DNA of 49,731 nucleotides from positions 1-49,731 of the forward strand of contig SGPL01000225.1 in NCBI GenBank assembly GCA_004802705.1. The letters are read 5' to 3'. Positions 11,600-22,153 of this stretch are shown here, piece by piece; within the stretch, counting starts at the first letter, position 1, and each line of letters begins with the position of its first letter. Source of the stretch: Bondarzewia mesenterica (Eukaryota > Basidiomycota > Agaricomycetes > Russulales > Bondarzewiaceae). Both the position numbers and the translations under genes were made by a program. The notes under the pieces are model-generated. The model saw only the letters and a list, made by a program, of their open reading frames with translations. It was not told the origin of the DNA and made no database searches.

Positions 11600-13917
11600 A
11601 TGGACGTCTTATTCCTCTATACAGCTGTTCTCGTGCTGACTGTGCTCATCGCACTCTCATTGAGAAGGGTCCAGCAATCTTGGTCTCTACCACCTGGACC
11701 CAGAGGTTCTTTCCACTTCAATCAGCGGCCCAGTGAGCAGTAGTCTCATTAATAATTCACCTAGGTCTACCTATCATTGGCAATCTGTTCGAACTCAATG
11801 GCCACGCCGTCTATGTTAAAGCTCTTGAGTGGACCAATAAGTATGGTACGTAGGGCGTCGAAATTCAGCTTGCCTACTTTTCTCTGCTCATAAGGGTCAT
11901 GCGCAGGTGAAGATGTTATTTCGCTCACCACCCTCGGGCATACGACCGTCATCTTGAACTCTGCTCAAGCTGTGTCAGACTTATTCGTCACACGAGGATC
12001 CAACTACTCCGACAGACCTAACATGCCCATGCTCGTCGACTTGTGAGTGCCGATATGTACTATGAATTTTGATGTTTCCCGCATGTATTTCGGTCAGGGT
12101 TGGCTGGAACTGGACGTTCGCACTTATGCGATATGGGCCTCGATGGAAGGAACATCGTCGCATTTTTCACAACCAGTTTGATGTCACTATCGATGAGCAT
12201 CGAATTATCCAACTACCAGCAGCCCATGAACTCATTCGCCTTTTGGAGCGATCTCCGGAACATTTTCTCGATCATCTTGAACAGTAAGTCGCACTCCGGA
12301 AATCTCTGGCGTCATCATATCTGAATTTTACCTCTTCTGCAGCTATACCGCGCGCATTATCATGCAGAGAGTGTGAGTACAGCATTTCGCTTCCAGATTG
12401 GTAGATGCTGAACTTATTTTAACAGATATGGTTATACCTTTGCTGACGCGATGACAGATCCCTATGTGCTCGTCAACAAGGCAGCCTCAGAGACCACGTC
12501 GACAGCAACCGTCCCGGGTACCTTCATGGTCGATACTTTCCCTATTCGTGAGCTCCTTCTCTTCTCTCACATTCTCTTTCGTTCTCATTCTCCCGTGATT
12601 CAGTCAAGTATGTTCCGGAGTGGATGCCGGGGGCAGGGTTCAAAAGGATAGCTCGCGAATGGCGTCTTCTGCAGGAGACAGTGAGGGACAAGCCATATAA
12701 CATGGTCGTGGAGCAGCAGGTGAATCATCTGAACTTCGTTCGAACTCCCGATAGTTTATTGCTAATCTCAACAGTCGAACGGCACTGCAAATCCTTGCTT
12801 TGTCAGTGGCTGTCTTGAGGACAGAATTAACAATGTGTCTGGTTCACTTAGCGAAGACGCAATCAAGAGTATAGCTGCTGTTGTATACGCTGCCGGTGAG
12901 GAGTTTTGATTGATACGACTCCCCGGCGTCATCTTTATCTTCACATTTCAGGAAGCGACACCGTGCGTAGTCTGGTCGTTGATGCTATGCCAGCCTTCCA
13001 CCTTGACAGACGTGATTGTAGAATCTCGCTACCTTGACTAGTTTTGTCCTAGCCATGGTCCTTCACCCTGAAGTGCAGAAGCGTGTTCAGATTGAACTTG
13101 ACTCCGTTCTCGGTGGCGAACGACTGCCCACGTTTGAAGACAAGGAACACCTCCCTTACTTTTGGAACGTAATGCGCGAAGTTCTCAGGTGGCTGGTTGT
13201 TTGTCAGTCTTCGTCGGTCACGAAGTTTTTGAGTTGCTAATGTAAATATTACATCTGCAGTCCCTTTTGGTATGAAGCTTCGATGACGGCCCTTGACTTT
13301 GCGTGGCTGAGGACTTTCTTACGATTGTTAGCCATCCCGCACCGCGCCATGAATGCGGACACATACAAAGGATATCACATCCCGGCTAATGCGACGGTCT
13401 TAGGCAACACTTGGTAAGTGCGCTCTCTTATTTATACCACGTATGTATTGATAAACACTCTTCAGGGCAATTCTGCACGACCCAGAAGTGTATCCTGATC
13501 CCGAGGCTTTCAAGCCCGATCGCTACGAGGCAGAAAACGTTCCTGACCCTATCGACTACGGTGTATTTGGTTATGGGAGACGGTGAGTGAAAATGTTGCG
13601 AAGATGAAAGCTTGCTCACTGCTCCATGATTCACCAGATCATGCTCCGGCAAGAATATGGCACTCGATACGGTCTGGATTGCGATGGCCACTATCCTCAG
13701 TGTCTTTGATATAATGAAGCCGGTCGATCAGAATGGAAACACCATCTCGCCAAAGCTCACATTTCGTCGATCAACCATCAAGTAAGTAATCCGCGTCGTC
13801 TGATTTTGCATAGAGCTCTGACCGTTTCGACGACCTAGTCATCCCGCTCCCTTTGATTGCGTTTTCAAAGTAAGGTCCGCTGCTGCTCTCACTTTGATTC
13901 AGCAAGAGCGGGACTAG
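11600..13917 (+). CDS. Cytochrome P450 monooxygenase, microsomal
   Basis: Heme-thiolate monooxygenase, ER-anchored; substrate unknown. The N-terminus MDVLFLYTAVLVLTVLIALS is a membrane anchor, followed by the proline hinge LPPGPRGLPIIGNL. Then come GWNWTFALMRYGPRWKEHRR (C-helix), the I-helix AAGSDT split by an 11-base exon, the K-helix ExxR as EVLR, the AIPHRAM segment, FKPDRYE, and the heme loop FGYGRRSCSG with the Cys ligand. More than ten short introns. The gene probably ends at TAG 13915-13917 after NHPAPFDCVFK. One splice site is odd: after EVLRWLV the reading frame fits only if the intron at about 13200-13260 uses a non-canonical boundary. The gene may therefore be damaged or contain a base error there. 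The specific CYP family is not assigned. Confidence 0.87.
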
Positions 13918-14649
13918 ACAAGACCACTCGCGCACTGTAGAAGAAACGAAAGGTCAAGACTGGTTGTCTTACCGAAAGTTTTCTTGTGAAGGCCAACCTG
14001 TACCTCTAATATCCCGCTTTGCTTCATTAAATCGTATTTCGGATAACGTAACAACCTCTTGAATGGAGTTTATGCCTTCTGATAGCTTCTGATGCACTCA
14101 CGAATTGACCTCCTGTTCAGACTCAGCGCCGCCCGCAAACTCGAACAAAATCAGGACACCCTAACTGAATTGACCAAAATGACCCATGGTCAGATAGGGT
14201 CATTTCAGATCGATGACCTGAAAATGAGCGAAACAGCTGTAACACGGGTCAGAGACAACACTACCAGGTCCTGGTCGGTCCTCGTCCCTGAAAAGGAAAG
14301 ATTCGGCCTATCCCGTTGCTAAGTTATCTGCACAGCGGCAGGAGTGGCGGCGCGCGAGAGCTTCTGGAGAGGCAACAAATGTGGATGATGAGATTCCGCC
14401 TTGCGTTTGTTGCCAGTGAGCGTCATAGTAAAGAATATGTAGAAAAATCGACGAGTGAGTGAGCGCAAGCCAAAGGCTGGTAGATGGTGGTGAACTCACA
14501 GATATGCTCAAGCACTGGCCTTATACAGACCTGGCGGTGGCCTCTGGTGACAGCGAGACACTGGACCCACAGTAACTCAGATTGATTGCAAAATGCGAAC
14601 AAAGACTGCCATGAGGATCGATTTCAAGGCAGACGGTAGCAGACGGTAG
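13918..14649. other. Intergenic after P450; no gene seen
   Basis: About 730 bases without a supported gene. A near-tandem decamer (GGTAGCAGAC, GGTAGCAGGC) occurs at about 14635-14656, just where zinc-finger module A begins. Confidence 0.4.
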
Positions 14650-14682
14650 CAGGCGGTGCAAGATAGGGTGATCAAATCTGGA

Positions 14683-14690
14683 TGACGTCA
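14683..14690. promoter_or_regulatory. Conserved CRE-type palindrome TGACGTCA (module A)
   Basis: Full 8-base CRE/ATF consensus in the conserved context ATGACGTCAGCGC, kept in all three zinc-finger modules at the same relative place, downstream of the zinc-finger gene. Its function is inferred only. Confidence 0.4.
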
Positions 14691-15092
14691 GCGCATTCCA
14701 AACGAAGTTGCTAAAGTAACGTTCGCTGCTTCGTCTTGTGCTTACTTGACGAGTTACACCTGTTGATTTTCTTTCCATTGTTGTTCAACGAGATTCAAGA
14801 GCGGAAGGGGACGCAGGCCAGGTTCCGATACTTACAGATGCACGACTTACACGGCGGCTTCAAGGATAAAACACATGGTTTCGGAATCAAGATTGGTCAC
14901 ATTGCACCGTACTTACAAAGGAAGGTGAGCAGATATCAACTACGAGCTCATAGATAACAGAACAAAAACGAGTTCGGAAAGGAGGGGAGATCGATAACAG
15001 CGCGGAATGCGCCGACTAGAGTGGCTGGAAAGAGAGATTAGAGATGCGAGAAGTACAAAAGAGAGGGTGCGTACTTTGATGACCTCTACGCC

Positions 15093-16315
15093 TCAAGGCT
15101 GTCCCCCTCCCCGCCGCCTACACCTGTCCATATGGGCCGCCATCGTATACTCCCTGAGAAAGCCCTTGTTGCACCACTTGCACCAGAATTCTTCAACAGC
15201 GTCGTGGATCCTGGTCTCCTCCAAGTGTCGTTTTAGCGCGAACTTTGTGCTGTAAAGTATTTTGCATTCTAAGCAGTACCGGTAGGGATACGCTTCGGCC
15301 ATCTCCTCTACTGTCTGCGGCGGCTGGACTTCGAGTATTGTTATTTGTTGTGTCTGAAGAGGCACTGGCGGCGGAGCTTGGGGAGATGGAGTCAGTGAAG
15401 GGGACGACAACACTTGAATTGGGTCTTGATTCTCGCTTTCACTGTGACCGGGGATAGTGTCGATCCTGCCTAGTCCCAAGGCCGATGATGAGATAGTCCC
15501 CATCACGGCTTCAGGAACATCTTGCTCGAAAATATCGTCCGGTGATTTCTGATTGTTGGTTTTGTGGACTTGCTCTTGGGTAAACCAGTCCTGGACCACG
15601 TAGTCCCTCCCACTGACGGCGATGCTGTCGTCGTCTGTCCTTCCACCCTCCCCTGATTCAGTAATGACCACCATCTGCAGTGATATGCAGAGATGAGAAG
15701 CGGGTCTTGACATAACTTCGGGCGGCCTGTACCGCAGGGATGCTACAGTATCACTGGAACTGCTCATGACAGTCGTTGGGGATGTATTGGCGGCCATAGG
15801 GTATGCCCCTGTGGTGATCGGCGGTGCATCCATCATCGGCTGGTCTTCAGCCAGATTTAGTGGAGTGGCGATAGCGGACGAGGTCTCGATTGTGGCGTAT
15901 GGAGGTGCAATTAGAGGCTGCACCGCGTTGTCCTCGGTGAGGGACGTCACAGCAGCGGTGGATAGAGGTATCAAACGTGCCCGAGAGAGCGTCACCACCC
16001 AAGGTAGTGGCGCGATGCCGGCAATGGATGCTGCACTCGCGCGCTCGACCGCAGCTAAGGTGAGAGGATATTCGTCCCCCAATGCACCGTAGAGAGTCGA
16101 CTCCTTCGACAGTTGGGAGGGATGGGGTATGCGGTGAATATGTCTGTAAGTGTGTCTGTAAGTGTCGCCATCGCCATCCCACCTGCAGTAAGTTTGGACG
16201 GATCCATTTGGCTCCCGCTGGAGAAGATGGTCGAGTCAACCCTCAATTTGCCAGCAAGGCTGTAACTCACGGAGACGATGTATTGCGCGCGCCTGTCATA
16301 GTCATCGGATGGCAT
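15093..16315 (-). CDS. Zinc-finger protein copy A (C2H2 + C2HC), intact
   Basis: Three exons fit all copies: 16315-16271 (MPSDDYDRRAQYIVS), 16217-16183 (REPNGSVQTYC) and 16143-15093, giving 376 residues. The long middle is Pro/Ser/Thr/Ala-rich and probably disordered. At the C-terminus, YCLECKILYSTKFALKRHLEETRIH is a C2H2-like finger with wide His spacing. WCKWCNKGFLREYTMAAHMDRC is a second finger in which the last His is replaced by Cys. An Arg-rich tail RRRGGGQP follows. Likely a nuclear nucleic-acid-binding protein; targets are unknown and I do not recognise a named family. The start is the ATG of the short first exon, which is conserved in copies B, C and D. Confidence 0.72.
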
Positions 16316-17499
16316 ATTCAGGAAAGACATTGATGATACGTATCGCGAGAAGGTTGTCAGACCTACTTTCAACGTTTGACGAGTGTGGGTGGATTGTTGA
16401 TATGCGAACGGCGCTGCTGGTTTATGGTTCCTTGTATTCTTTTCCTTCAAATTCACGGCCGACACGGACCGCACGAACAATCAATGATACTGGTGGACAA
16501 CATTATTGCGTAATTTCGTGGGATGCAATCTGGTGTTCTGAGGCGCTGGTAATTTCCCCATTTTCGTACGCTCGGGCCCGTTTTTTGGAAGTCATGTTTT
16601 GATCGTATGCTTCCTTCGAATGATCTAGTAGTACTATAACGTGTTCAAAGAAAGGTGCGCCTTTCGCATGCTCTTGTTGTACGGTGGTATTGATCCAAGG
16701 ATGGTCTAGCACATTCTCCTATGATGCTCAAAATTGATTGTCGATACATATCCCAAGTCACACGAAAGTCTTCTGGGGTGAACCAAAGCTGGACATGGTT
16801 GGGTGTGCTTGTCCCCTTGACCTTGGGCAACTTTTTTTCTCGAATTTCTCACATTTCCTTCGAATGGAATGTTTTCTTCACGGAACCCGTTCCTGCTGTG
16901 GATGACCGCGTTGTCGGTGGCATCGAGAGAATGGACAGGCTTACTCGGGAGATCTCCATCAACGAGTACTATAGGAGGCTAGTCGCGCGAAGGACGGTGT
17001 ATGCGATGGCGCGAGTCGATTGCGATTCGCAGCCTGTGCTTCAGCTGGAGCCCTCGGTCCCTCAAGATCTTTCGGATTTTCATTTTCGCTTGAGCTGCAG
17101 CGTGGGTACGTCTTCTTTCAAGAATCGCTCCATGTCTCTTGTGTTTCCGCCCTTCCTGTTGTTGTCTGAATGGAGGCGGTGGCGGCGCCCGGCCCGCCCT
17201 CATATCAACAGCAGCGTCCTCGTATGTATGTCCTTGTCTGGAATGATGCCAACCGATATATGAAGCCCACGTTGTATTATTGTCGTGTCGAAGGGATGTA
17301 TTACTCAAACCCATCGATGATCGCAAACGAACAATAAAGCAAGCCCGTCCGGACGTGTCGGTGGCGACTCCCCTTTCTCTGCTGTGTGCTTCAGTCACTC
17401 GGTTCACTGCTTTCCTGACTCTTGTATTTCATGCCACACACGAATGCCCAGCCCCAGACATCGTTGGTCGTCTCTTTCAACAGCAACTTGTTTTACCCT

Positions 17500-18590
17500 C
17501 AAAATGGACTATTCAGGGCCGCTGGTGCCTGCAGGTTGGTACCCTCGATCAGAGATCTCAGATATCCTGTTGGTGCCGTTTCTCTCACGCAAACTATTCA
17601 TTTTCCGGTTACCTATCACGCTAATCGCGTGCTGCTTGATGCGAATTTCTGCCAGGGCTTCAAGGCACCTGTGTCCAACGGCGATATTATTCTAGTACTC
17701 TATTCAAGCAGTTGGCAATCTCAGCTACCGAGATGTGATCCAGCTTCGGTTGCACCGCCGGCGGGTCATTTCATGCTGCTGCACTACGGATATAGCCCGG
17801 GACATCTATGCCAATTTTCTGTGATCTATTAAGCGCATCCACCAGTCAATAGGTGCAAAATTCTCTCGCGCTGCTGTTTTTTCCACCTCATTCACTACCT
17901 GAACCTTTTGCTTAATGTGACAGAAATCTCTTGTGCTCTCACGAGGCATCCAGCGGCTCAGGCGATGTTGTTTAATCGTCCTTGGGACGAGCAGGTGGAT
18001 CACATCATTGTCTTTCACTAATCCAGGTTGTACCATCCACCTTTCTTTATCCCTTCGTGGATTCGGATGCGATACTGCGATAATGTATCGAAATCAGTTC
18101 TGGACCTGCGCTCGGGACGTGCCAGGGATCGGTGCTAATCCAAGGCTCTGTGACACGCTGCTGCTCGTTCAATTTCATTCCCACATTCATTGGCCTTTGA
18201 CCATCGTCGGGAAACAGTTGCGGCTTTGGCTGTTCCGACTTGATAAATTGATTTATCTCGCTGGTTGGTATGGGTGGGCATATGGATAACTTTTTAAAAG
18301 AGTTTGCGGTCGAAAATGAGAGTAACCGACATCCGATGAACCCGAGGTATGTGTCTTGATATTTCCCAACACGTCTGGAAAAACATCTTCTCGCCCTCCT
18401 CCTCTGTCAAATCTCGATCGCACCAATCGTTACAAAAAATGCCGATTATTCGATGTAAAATCCTGTCAAAGCACGCTCAAACGACGCAACGCGTCAACAA
18501 TGAGAATCACCTTATACTCACAATATTGATCTTTTTCTGAGGTTTCAGAGACGAAGCACGCTGAGCTTGCGTAGACCCGCTGTAGAGTAC
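17500..18590. repeat. Segment P: left copy of a sequence repeated inverted at 40020-41050
   Basis: By eye, 17510-17590, 18100-18290 and 18290-18550 match the reverse complement of 40960-41040, 40520-40660 and 40090-40290. It extends the duplicated arm outward from module B. Translated pieces such as ALTRHPAAQAMLFNRPWDEQ (about 17930-18020) and a 137-codon open frame ending at 17832 look protein-like but are not conserved in frame in the other copy. This may be a decayed gene. Confidence 0.6.
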
Positions 18591-18605
18591 TTGATCAAAT
18601 CTACA

Positions 18606-18613
18606 TGACGTCA
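18606..18613. promoter_or_regulatory. Conserved CRE-type palindrome TGACGTCA (module B)
   Basis: Same site and context as in modules A and C, 3' of the zinc-finger gene. Confidence 0.4.
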
Positions 18614-19068
18614 GCGCAAGCCAAATGAATTTGCGAAGTGACCCAGCTTCCTCCCCTCGCGTTCTTTCTCATCTTCGCTGTGTTCGCTTGTGTTCACACG
18701 ACGACGACAACCATTAACCATATTCATATGAATTCGTCTTCCATTGATATTCAGCGAGAGCGAAAGGTGGTGCAGGCCAAGTTCCGAAGCTCGCAGAGTC
18801 CAGACGCACGACACACATTAGCTTTGAGAATAAGCACCACCAAAGCACATGGCTCCAGAATCAAGATGGGTCACATTGCACAGTACTTACAAAGAAAGGT
18901 GAGAGAATTCTGTCCATGTGCACGTCGAGCTGATAACAGAACAGAAACGAGTCCGAGGAGGGGAGATCGATAACAGCGCGGAATGCGCCGACTCGAGTGA
19001 CTGGAAAGAGAGATTAGAGGTACAACAAGTACAAAAGAGAAGGTGCGTACTTTGATGAGCTCTATGCC

Positions 19069-20250
19069 TCAAGGCTGTCCCCCTCCCCGCTGCCTACACC
19101 TGTCCATATGGGCTGCCAGCGTATACTCCCGGAGAAAGCCCTTGTCGCACCACGAGCACCAGAATTCTTCAACAGCGTCGTGGATCCTGGTCTCCTCCAA
19201 GTGTCGTTTTAGTGCAAACTTTGTGCTGTAAGTATCTTGCATTCTAAGCAGTACCGGTAGGGATATGCTGCGGCCATCTCCTCTACTGTCTGTGGTGGCT
19301 GGACTTCGAGGATTGCTATCTGTTCTGTCTGAAGAGGCACGGGCGGCGGCGCTTCGGGAGATGGAGTCGGCGAAGGGTACGACAGTGCTTGAATTGGATT
19401 TTGGTTCCCGCTTTCACCATGACTGGGGATGGTATGGATCCCGCCTAGCCCCAAGGCCGATGATGAGATAGTCTCCATCACGGCTTCAGGATCATCCTGC
19501 TCGAAAATGCCGACCGGTGATTTCTTATTGTTTGCTTTGTGGACTTGATCTTGGGTAAACAAGTTCCGGACCCCGTCGTCCTCCCCACCGACGGCGAGGC
19601 TGTCCTTGTCTTCTCTGCTATCCTCCGCCGAGAGAGTAGTCGCTATTGTCTGCAGTGACATCCCAGGATGGGAAGGGGGCCATGATATGACGTCGGGCGG
19701 TCTGTACTGTAGAGGTGCCGCAGTATCGCTAGGGCTCTCCATAACGGTGGTTGGGGGTGTGTTGGGGGTGATTGGGCATGTCACTGCAATGAGCGGCGAT
19801 GCATACATCGTTAGCCGGTCTGCAGCGAGGATAAATGGAGTGACGGCGGCGGGCGAAGTAGCCGCGGTAGCACGTGAAGCTGCAATTACGGGCTGCACCA
19901 GGATATTCGTGGTGGGGGGAGAATTCAAAGGGGCTTGAGAGGATGTTGCAACTATAGGTGGTGGCACAGTGTCGGTAATGCTCGCGTGCTCGACTGCAGC
20001 TAAAGTGAGATGAAATTCGTCCCCCAATGCTTCATCGAGAGCCGACTCCTTCGAGAGTTGGGAGGGATGGGGTGGGTGGTAGATATTTCTGTAAGTGTTG
20101 CCATCACCATTCCACCTACAGTAGCATTGGACGGATCCATTCGGCTCCTGCTGGAGAAGATGATCAAGTCACCCTCCTCAATATGCCAACCAGACTGTAA
20201 CTCACGGAGACGATGTATTGCGCGCGTCCGTCGTAGTTACGGTTTGGCAT
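19069..20250 (-). pseudogene. Zinc-finger protein copy B, frameshifted in the first finger
   Basis: The exon pattern of copy A is kept (exon 1 starts at ATG 20250, encoding MPNRNYDGRAQYIVS). The open frame runs through the Pro/Ser-rich region to YCLECKIL and then shifts: the plus strand reads GCTGTAAGTATC near 19227-19236 where copy A has GCTGTAAAGTATT. One missing base makes the protein end a few residues later, losing both fingers. The finger codons downstream (to TCA 19069-19071) are still readable in the shifted frame, including the GFLREYT block, so the break is recent or a sequencing error. Confidence 0.7.
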
Positions 20251-21750
20251 GTTTGAGATAGACTGATCGACGATATGTATCGCAAGAGGACCGTCAGACC
20301 TACTGCCAAGTTTTGGCGAGCGTGGGTGGATTGTCAATATTCGAACAGTGTTGCGGGTTTATGGCTCCTTGTATCCCTTACCTTCAGATTCACGGCCGAC
20401 GCGGACCGCATGAACAATCGCTACGACTAGTGGACAGCATCATTTCGTAATTTGCAAGGGATGTAATTTCGTATGCTGAGACAGAGGTAAATTTCTCGTT
20501 TCCGTACGCTCGGGCCCATTCTGTGGAAGTCACATTTCGATCGCATGTTTCCTCCAAATGACTTGGTAGTATTACAACGTGTCCGAAGAAAGGTGCGCCA
20601 TTCGCGTGCTCTCTGTTGTATGGCGGTGTTGATCCCAGGATGGTCTAGTGCATTCCACTATGATTCTCAAAAATGACTCGTCGATGTACATCCCACCCAA
20701 GTCACACCGGAATGTTTTGAGGCGAATCAAAGCCATCCATGGCTGGGTGTCCTTGTCCTTCCGTGACTGGATCTTGTCATCGGACCTCATGCAATCTCGC
20801 GTTGAAGATAGATGCCATGCATGATTCCTCAGGCTGGTGACTGGCTCCTCACCTGGCCAGGATACATCTTGGACACATTCACGTAATTTTGGCGGCAACG
20901 TTTTTTCTCACATTTTCTTCGAATGTAACCATTTCTTTGCGGAACCTGTTACTGATGTGGGTGACTGGGTTTTTAGGCGGCATCGAGAGAATGGACAAGC
21001 TCGCAGGAGAGAGAACTCCATCAATGAGTACTATAGGAGGCTAGTCGGTCGAAGGGCGGTTTAAGCGATGGCGAGAGTCGATTGCTACTCACGGCCTGTG
21101 CCTCAATTGGAGTCCTCGGTTTCTCAAGACCTTCCGGACTTTCCGGACTTTCATTCTCGCTTGAACTGCAGCGTGGGTAAGTATTTTTTTCCAAGCATCT
21201 CTTCACTTCATGGCTGTTGCATTTTCGCCTTTCCTGTCGTTGTCTGAATGGAGATATGCAGCGTCCTCGTATGTGCGTTCTTGTCCGGAAGGATGCCAGT
21301 TGACAAATAAAGCCCACGTTGTATTATTGTCATGCCAAGGGGATTTAATCACAACCATCGACGATCGCAAACGAACAACCAATTAACTCCGTTCGGACGT
21401 GTCGGTGGGCGACTCCTGCCTCCCCTTTTTCTGGCGTGCGCTTCAGCTGCTCGGTTCACTGCTTTCGCACCTCACTCTTGTATTTCGCCACACGGTGGCA
21501 TGATTGACACGACGCAGGCCCAGCTCCAGACATCGTTGATCGTCTCTTTCAACAGCAAACTGTCACATTCAAAATGGACTAAGTGCGAGCTCGCCATCTT
21601 CACCTCCGTGGTTCTTTCTGAATTTCTTCCTGTCGTTGCGCTCCTAGACACAATCAGCAGGCCTTTTAGCTCCACCGGTTCAAGACATTTGATTCCAGGT
21701 CGAGTCGTTTCTGTTCGCAGGCGTTGAAATGGACTTTCTGAACTGAGCAC

Positions 21751-22153
21751 CGTTTCTACGCTCCTGTTCTCGTCAGCTCACTCATCCTCAAGAAACCGCG
21801 ACAAATTTAAATCACTTATTTCACGACCTCGGCCTTTTCCCTGCCGTTGTTGTCGATAATGTGGAACTGTCGAAGCCTCATTTGCATGCCGCGTGGTAGT
21901 CGTCCCCATCAACCTACACGATTCCGGTTATCATCAAAGGTTCCCTTACCGCCCCCTCGAGTGCGAGCGTCGAGTTAGCGCGGTATTCTTGTGGAAAAGG
22001 TGGACTCATCACCTTAGAGGTGTTTGAATGGCATGGGCTGGGCGTTCCGCGGATCGCCAGCGATCGTGTACGCCTTCTTATATTGATGATACGCTCTACT
22101 ATCAACACATACAACCTGTACACAGCGTTCGTTCTATCCATCTTCAATTCGAC
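21751..22153. other. Spacer between module B and hydantoinase-type gene
   Basis: Shared with 36789-37090 in inverted orientation. A block around 21925-22045 is especially well kept (CACCTCTAAGGTGATGAGTC occurs in both arms). On the plus strand it can be read as GGLITLEVFEWHGL in both copies, but substitutions are not concentrated at third positions, so coding is doubtful. Confidence 0.45.

Larger units (their letters stand above)
14650..17500 (-). repeat. Zinc-finger repeat module A (third copy of a ~3 kb unit)
   Basis: This unit aligns by eye with module B (18590-21590, same orientation) and module C (37270-40020, inverted). Homology covers the 3' flank with TGACGTCA, the zinc-finger gene, about 1.2 kb of its upstream sequence, and a block at 16640-17480. 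Homology to B and C stops near 17500, where B and C continue towards the hydantoinase-type gene and A does not. Divergence is moderate with many small indels, so this is an old duplication. Confidence 0.75.
18590..21750 (-). repeat. Zinc-finger repeat module B
   Basis: Same unit as modules A and C. It includes the TGACGTCA flank, the broken zinc-finger gene at 19069-20250, its upstream region, and the stretch 20600-21750 that runs to the hydantoinase-type gene as in module C. It lies directly next to module A in the same orientation, separated by segment P. Confidence 0.75.

Noticed and set aside
16505..16712. Small frame beginning MLDHPWIN, also seen near 38196-38408
   Set aside because: Copies A and C differ by frame-changing indels in the middle, and copy B is open only in pieces, so it behaves like drifting non-coding DNA in the repeat module.
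17422..17832. 137-codon frame in segment P
   Set aside because: Not maintained in the inverted copy P' and has no recognisable motif; kept only as a possible decayed gene.
21925..22060. Possible exon reading GGLITLEVFEWHGL on the strand opposite the HyuA gene, conserved in both arms
   Set aside because: Differences between arms are not biased to third codon positions and no flanking exons fit.
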